A stretch of DNA of 64,000 nucleotides, taken from the NCBI RefSeq assembly GCF_905479755.1, contig NZ_CAJQNT010000028.1:1-64000 (forward strand), given 5' to 3'. Position numbers and translations under genes: made by a program. Under the pieces are notes generated by a model that had not been told where the DNA came from, ran no database searches, and saw nothing but the letters and a program-made list of their open reading frames with translations. This document shows positions 60,447 to 64,000 of the stretch, piece after piece. This DNA comes from an uncultured Schumannella sp. Its GTDB lineage: Bacteria > Actinomycetota > Actinomycetes > Actinomycetales > Microbacteriaceae. The first letter of the stretch is position 1. Every line of letters starts with the position of its first letter.

Positions 60447-61035
60447 GCGCGCGGAGCGCGGACTCGACGAGCGAGGTCGCATCGCCCGCCTCACCGAAGT
60501 ACTCGCTGGAAAGCACCAGGCGGGCCGAACCGGAGAACACCACGAGCGTTCCGCGGTCGTTGGCGCCGGAGGAGAAGAAGGCCTGATCGCCGAACGCGAC
60601 GGCGGTGCCGGTTTGCGCGTCGATCGCGGCGGCGAGGGCCGCGTCGCCGAGGAGGGAGGCGGCGAGATCGACGCTCGCACCTCCGGACTCTCGCACCCAG
60701 CGGCAGGCGACCCCGTCGGCGGCCAGCGCGGTCGCACCCGGGGTGCCGGCTTCGGGCGTCCACGCGGCAAGCGCCGCGAAGTTGGGGTTGAACTCGAACA
60801 TCGTCTCGGCCGAGATGAGCTCGGAGCACGCGACGACGAGCGGGATCGAGTCGGGGGAGTCGGGTGTCGGCGACGGGGTCGCACTCGTCGTCGTGCTCGG
60901 CGCGGGGCTGCTCGTCGCGCTCGACGCGCTCGCGCCCGGGAGCGGGGCGGGGGCCACGGCGCAGCCGGTCAGAGCGAGCAGGCAGCCGACGGCGGCGGTC
61001 AGAGCGAGACGATGACGAGGGACTCGATTCAGCAC
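60439..61035 (-). CDS. Lipoprotein of unknown function (DUF3558-like layout)
   Basis: 198 residues. Signal peptide with lipobox LLALTGC, a Ser/Thr/Pro spacer of about 45 residues, then a globular domain with two Cys ([18 protein letters not shown]). It resembles the lipoprotein at 44360-44980 in layout. GTG 61035 is chosen as the only start close to the signal peptide; a CACAAT six bases upstream may be its -10. Confidence 0.82.
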   Translation of the reverse strand: MLNRVPRHRLALTAAVGCLLALTGCAVAPAPLPGASASSATSSPAPSTTTSATPSPTPDSPDSIPLVVACSELISAETMFEFNPNFAALAAWTPEAGTPGATALAADGVACRWVRESGGASVDLAASLLGDAALAAAIDAQTGTAVAFGDQAFFSSGANDRGTLVVFSGSARLVLSSEYFGEAGDATSLVESALRALN

Positions 61036-61087
61036 CCGACCATTGTGCGGTTGTCGACGCGTGCCCGTGCACGCCACGCCCGGCAGA

Positions 61088-61093
61088 TAGGAT
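61088..61093 (+). promoter_or_regulatory. -10 hexamer of argS
   Basis: TAGGAT, 8 bases, GTG 61102; a near-leaderless transcript is implied. Confidence 0.45.
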
Positions 61094-61101
61094 CGTCCCT
61101 C

Positions 61102-62754
61102 GTGAATCCCGCCGAATTGACTGCTGTCGTCCTCCACGCCGCCCGAGAGGTCGCGGGGGAGCGCGCGGGCGAGATCTCCGACGCCGATGTGACGCTCGAG
61201 CGCCCGCGTAACCGCGAGCATGGCGACTGGGCGTCGAATGTCGCGATGAAGCTCGGCAAGCGTCTAGACCGGGTGCCCCGCGACTTCGCTGCCGACCTGG
61301 TTGCCGCGCTCGCCAAGGTGGAGGGCATCGCGGATGCCTCCGTGGCAGGACCTGGCTTCGTCAACATCTCGCTCGATGCCGCCGCCGCCGGCGTCGCCGC
61401 GGCGCGCATCGTCGAGGCGGGCGAGTCGTACGGCCGCGGTGACCTCTACGCGGGCGTCACGATCAATCTCGAGTTCGTCTCGGCCAACCCGACCGGGCCG
61501 ATCCACATCGGCGGCACCCGCTGGGCCGCCGTCGGCGATTCCTTGGCGCGCGTCTTCGAGGCCGAGGGCGGCCTCGTCACGCGCGAGTACTACTTCAACG
61601 ACCACGGCGCCCAGATCGACCGCTTCGCCCGGTCCCTCGTGGCCTCGTATCTCGGCGAGGCCGCGCCCGAGGACGGCTACGGCGGGCAGTACATTCACGA
61701 CATCGCCTCACGCGTGGTGGCCGCCAGCGAGATCGACCTGGCCGGGCTCGATCGCGCGGCGCAGACCGAGCACTTCCGCGCCCTCGGGGTCGAGATGATG
61801 TTCGGCGAGATCCGGCAGAGCCTGCACGACTTCGGGGTGGACTTCGACGTCTACTTCCACGAGGACTCGCTGCACGAATCCGGTGCCGTCGAGCACGCCG
61901 TCGAGCGGTTGCGCCAGCTGGGCCACATCTTCGAGTCGGAGGGGGCGACCTGGCTTCGCACCACCGAATTCGGCGACGACAAGGACCGCGTCGTCATCAA
62001 GAGCGACGGCGAGGGCGCCTACATCTCGGGTGACCTGGCCTACTACCTCAACAAGCGCGAGCGCGGCTTCGAGCGCAACCTGATCATGCTGGGGGCCGAC
62101 CACCACGGCTACGTCAAGCGGCTCATGGCGATGACGGCCGCGTTCGGCGACGAGCCGTACGTCAACCTCGAGATCCTGATCGGCCAGATGGTCAACCTGG
62201 TGCGCAACGGGGAACCGGTGCGGATGTCGAAGCGCGCGGGCACCGTCGTCACGATGGAAGACCTCGTCGAGGCGGTGGGCGTCGACGCCGCGCGCTACGC
62301 CCTGGTGCGAAGCTCCGCCGACAGCCAGCTCGACATCGACCTCGACCTGCTCACCAAGAAGACCAACGACAACCCGGTGTTCTACGTGCAGTACGCCCAC
62401 GCTCGAACGCGCGCCGTCGCGCGAAACGCGGCCGAGGCGGGCGTCACGACCGAGGCCTTCGACGCGGCGACCCTCGACCACGACACCGAGAGCGCGCTGC
62501 TCGGGCAGCTGGCGGAGTTCCCGCGCATCGTGCGTCAGGCCGCCGAATTGCGCGAACCGCACCGCATCGCGCGCTACCTCGAAGAGCTCGCCGGGGCGTA
62601 CCACACCTGGTATGCGGCGTGCCGCGTGATCCCGCTCGGCGAGGCGCCGATCGAGCCGGTGCACGCATCCCGGTTGATGCTCAATGAGGCCACGAGTCAG
62701 GTGCTTCGCAACGGACTCGCCTTGCTCGGGGTCAGCGCGCCCGCGAAGATGTAG
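61102..62754 (+). CDS. argS: Arginyl-tRNA synthetase
   Basis: 550 residues, class I synthetase. The N-terminal Add-1 domain (about 1-100) is followed by [15 protein letters not shown] (HIGH-like), [17 protein letters not shown] and [11 protein letters not shown] (KMSKS-like). The helical C-terminal domain contains [16 protein letters not shown] and ends with the anticodon-binding region. It charges tRNA-Arg; one of its substrates is encoded 1.5 kb upstream. DUF2993 genes follow after 2 bases, so they share the transcript. Confidence 0.97.
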   Translation: MNPAELTAVVLHAAREVAGERAGEISDADVTLERPRNREHGDWASNVAMKLGKRLDRVPRDFAADLVAALAKVEGIADASVAGPGFVNISLDAAAAGVAAARIVEAGESYGRGDLYAGVTINLEFVSANPTGPIHIGGTRWAAVGDSLARVFEAEGGLVTREYYFNDHGAQIDRFARSLVASYLGEAAPEDGYGGQYIHDIASRVVAASEIDLAGLDRAAQTEHFRALGVEMMFGEIRQSLHDFGVDFDVYFHEDSLHESGAVEHAVERLRQLGHIFESEGATWLRTTEFGDDKDRVVIKSDGEGAYISGDLAYYLNKRERGFERNLIMLGADHHGYVKRLMAMTAAFGDEPYVNLEILIGQMVNLVRNGEPVRMSKRAGTVVTMEDLVEAVGVDAARYALVRSSADSQLDIDLDLLTKKTNDNPVFYVQYAHARTRAVARNAAEAGVTTEAFDAATLDHDTESALLGQLAEFPRIVRQAAELREPHRIARYLEELAGAYHTWYAACRVIPLGEAPIEPVHASRLMLNEATSQVLRNGLALLGVSAPAKM

Positions 62755-62756
62755 CC

Positions 62757-63602
62757 GTGAGCACGGCGCCCGAGACACCTCAGCCGCGTTCCTCCGAGAC
62801 GATGGTCGTCTCGTCGACCGCGATCACGCGCGTGCCGAAGCGGCGGCGCGTCTGGCCGTGGGTGCTCGCCGGCGTCGTGGTGCTGGCTCTCGCCGTCGCC
62901 GCGCTCGTGGCGGAAGGCATGGCGCGCGGCATCGTCGCCGACACGGTGGCCGAGCGCATCGCGACCGAGTTCGACCTCGACTCGGCCGACGACGTCGAGG
63001 TCGAGCTCGGAAGCTCGCCCGTCATCCCGCAGCTCATCGCCGGGCGCCTTGACGAGATCGATGTCGAAATCGCGGAGTTCACCCTTGGCGATCTCACCGG
63101 GTCGCTCGACGTGCACGCCGAGTCGGTGCCGCTGGACGAGACGGCGCCGACCGGGCTCATCACCGGGCGCTTCACGATCGACGCGGGCGCGCTGTTGGCG
63201 GTCGCGGCGCAGTTGAGCGGGCTGGAGCCGGAGAGCATCACGCTCGATGCCCCCGAGATCGTCGTCACCACCACTCTCGAGCTGTTCGGTTTCGAGTTCA
63301 GCGTGGGTCTCGGCGTCGAACCCGGTATCGACGACGGGGCGCTCGTGTTCAGCCCGACGAGCTTCCGACTCGGCGACGAGTCGCTCACCGCCGAGGAGCT
63401 GACCAGCAACCCGGTGTTCGCGAGCCTGGCACGGCTGTTCCTGCAGCAGGAGCCGATCTGCTTGGCCGAGATGCTGCCCGCCGCGATTGTGCTCGACGAC
63501 GTCGAGGTGGTCGGCGACTCGCTGCGGGTGGCCTTCAGCGCGAGCGACATCGCCCTCGGCGCGACCGGTGAGCGGGGAACGTGTGGCCCAGCGGATGAGT
63601 GA
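62757..63602 (+). CDS. LmeA/DUF2993 family membrane-anchored lipid-binding protein
   Basis: 281 residues. A cytoplasmic N-terminus with RRRVWPW, a membrane span (about 36-60), then a DUF2993 domain: VELGSSPVIPQLIAGRLDEI, VPLDETAPTGLITGRFTIDA. Mycobacterial LmeA of this family binds phospholipids and affects lipomannan elongation. A second copy follows immediately with an 8-base overlap. Confidence 0.85.
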   Translation: MSTAPETPQPRSSETMVVSSTAITRVPKRRRVWPWVLAGVVVLALAVAALVAEGMARGIVADTVAERIATEFDLDSADDVEVELGSSPVIPQLIAGRLDEIDVEIAEFTLGDLTGSLDVHAESVPLDETAPTGLITGRFTIDAGALLAVAAQLSGLEPESITLDAPEIVVTTTLELFGFEFSVGLGVEPGIDDGALVFSPTSFRLGDESLTAEELTSNPVFASLARLFLQQEPICLAEMLPAAIVLDDVEVVGDSLRVAFSASDIALGATGERGTCGPADE

Positions 63603-64000
63603 GCAAGCTGAGCGCGCGCCGAAGCGACCCGTGCTGTGGAGCATTCTCGCCGTGGTTGCCGTCGGGGTCGGTGGATTCTTCTGGCTCGATAATTGGGTGC
63701 GCGGTCAGGTCGCCGACATCGCCTCCTCGAAAATCGAAGAGGTGCTCAGTCTCGACAGCGACCAGCCCGTCGAGATCGACATCGCAGGAGTCTCCGTTAT
63801 CGCGCAAGTGCTGACCGGGCGTCTGGAGGGCGTGTCGGCAGGCGTCGACAACGTGCGGATCGGTGACCTCGCCGGCGGCGTTCGGCTGGATGCTTCCGGC
63901 ATCCCGATCGATCTCAGCAACCCTCTGGAGATCGATGAGCCGATCGACCGGGTGCAGATCGCGTTCACCGTGGGCGAGGACTCGGTGCGACAGATCGCAA
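63595..64000 (+). CDS. Second LmeA/DUF2993 protein (3' end outside window)
   Basis: The frame is open from ATG 63595 to the end of the window, 135 codons. A membrane span lies at about residues 15-33 (WSILAVVAVGVGGFFWLDNW), then VEIDIAGVSVIAQVLTGRLE and GGVRLDASGIPIDLSN, like the preceding protein. It overlaps that gene by 8 bases, indicating tandem duplication and coupled translation. Confidence 0.85.
   Translation, partial: MSEQAERAPKRPVLWSILAVVAVGVGGFFWLDNWVRGQVADIASSKIEEVLSLDSDQPVEIDIAGVSVIAQVLTGRLEGVSAGVDNVRIGDLAGGVRLDASGIPIDLSNPLEIDEPIDRVQIAFTVGEDSVRQIA

Noticed and set aside
1-64000. CRISPR array, prophage, toxin-antitoxin or secondary-metabolite cluster
   Set aside because: No regularly spaced repeats, phage structural genes, toxin-antitoxin pair or synthase modules were found on either strand.

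Overview
The window is high-GC DNA (roughly 70% by eye) with dense, tightly packed genes, frequent 4-base stop/start overlaps and GTG starts. It carries a fused E1/E2 2-oxoglutarate decarboxylase (kgd), a GuaB1-type protein, a SigH/RsrA pair, a RamB-type regulator next to GTP-dependent pckG, and an ftsE-ftsX-smpB-ssrA block. Together these point to an actinobacterium, most likely of the family Microbacteriaceae (inference from gene content; no species claimed). Apart from one IS481-type insertion sequence the region looks chromosomal and largely housekeeping.

Layout. 1-4.1 kb: cell division (ftsE end, ftsX), trans-translation (smpB, tmRNA), a SIMPL protein, RidA and a VOC protein. 4.1-10.3 kb: a sugar/amide accessory group (amidohydrolase, a receiver-PIG-L deacetylase fusion, a GT4 glycosyltransferase, a GH92 mannosidase). 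10.4-15.1 kb: the overlapping operon aroA-rsgA-hisN reading left, with sigH-rsrA diverging from it. 15.1-20.5 kb: kgd and guaB1, divergent. 20.5-24.1 kb: a proline-rich leader ORF, two CNNM/CorC-type membrane proteins and the IS481 element. 24.1-30.3 kb: an old-yellow-enzyme, a NAD(P)HX dehydratase, an amino-acid ABC importer, a GT87-like membrane protein and a thiamine-binding-type protein. 30.4-35.0 kb: an MFS exporter and a three-gene sensor system (histidine kinase, kinase-like membrane protein, response regulator). 35.0-38.7 kb: metY-metX and a lipoprotein. 38.7-45 kb: acyltransferase, SDR, MFS, phosphoribosyltransferase, ung, GNAT, VOC and a lipoprotein. 45-49 kb: a GntR-controlled ABC pair, an amidase and an iron-box-preceded SIP-domain protein. 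49-56 kb: flavoprotein disulfide reductase, arginase-family protein, PspA with a TPM/coiled-coil membrane protein, and an ECF sigma factor pair. 56-59.5 kb: pckG and ramB around a shared operator-like region. 59.5-64 kb: tRNA-Arg(CCG), transglutaminase-like protein, lipoprotein, argS and two LmeA/DUF2993 proteins.

Regulation is unusually readable. Two exact GGAAT-N18-GTT promoters place sigH itself and the old-yellow-enzyme in a SigH/SigR thiol-stress regulon, and sigH appears to have two start sites. About eighteen operon heads have a -10 hexamer placed so that transcription would begin at or within a few bases of the start codon, implying widespread leaderless mRNAs. The most intriguing element is a 33-codon near-leaderless ORF starting M-D-D-P-P and holding seven prolines. 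It ends by ATGA overlap on a CNNM/CorC-type gene and resembles in logic the MgtL leader peptide of enterobacterial Mg2+ transport.
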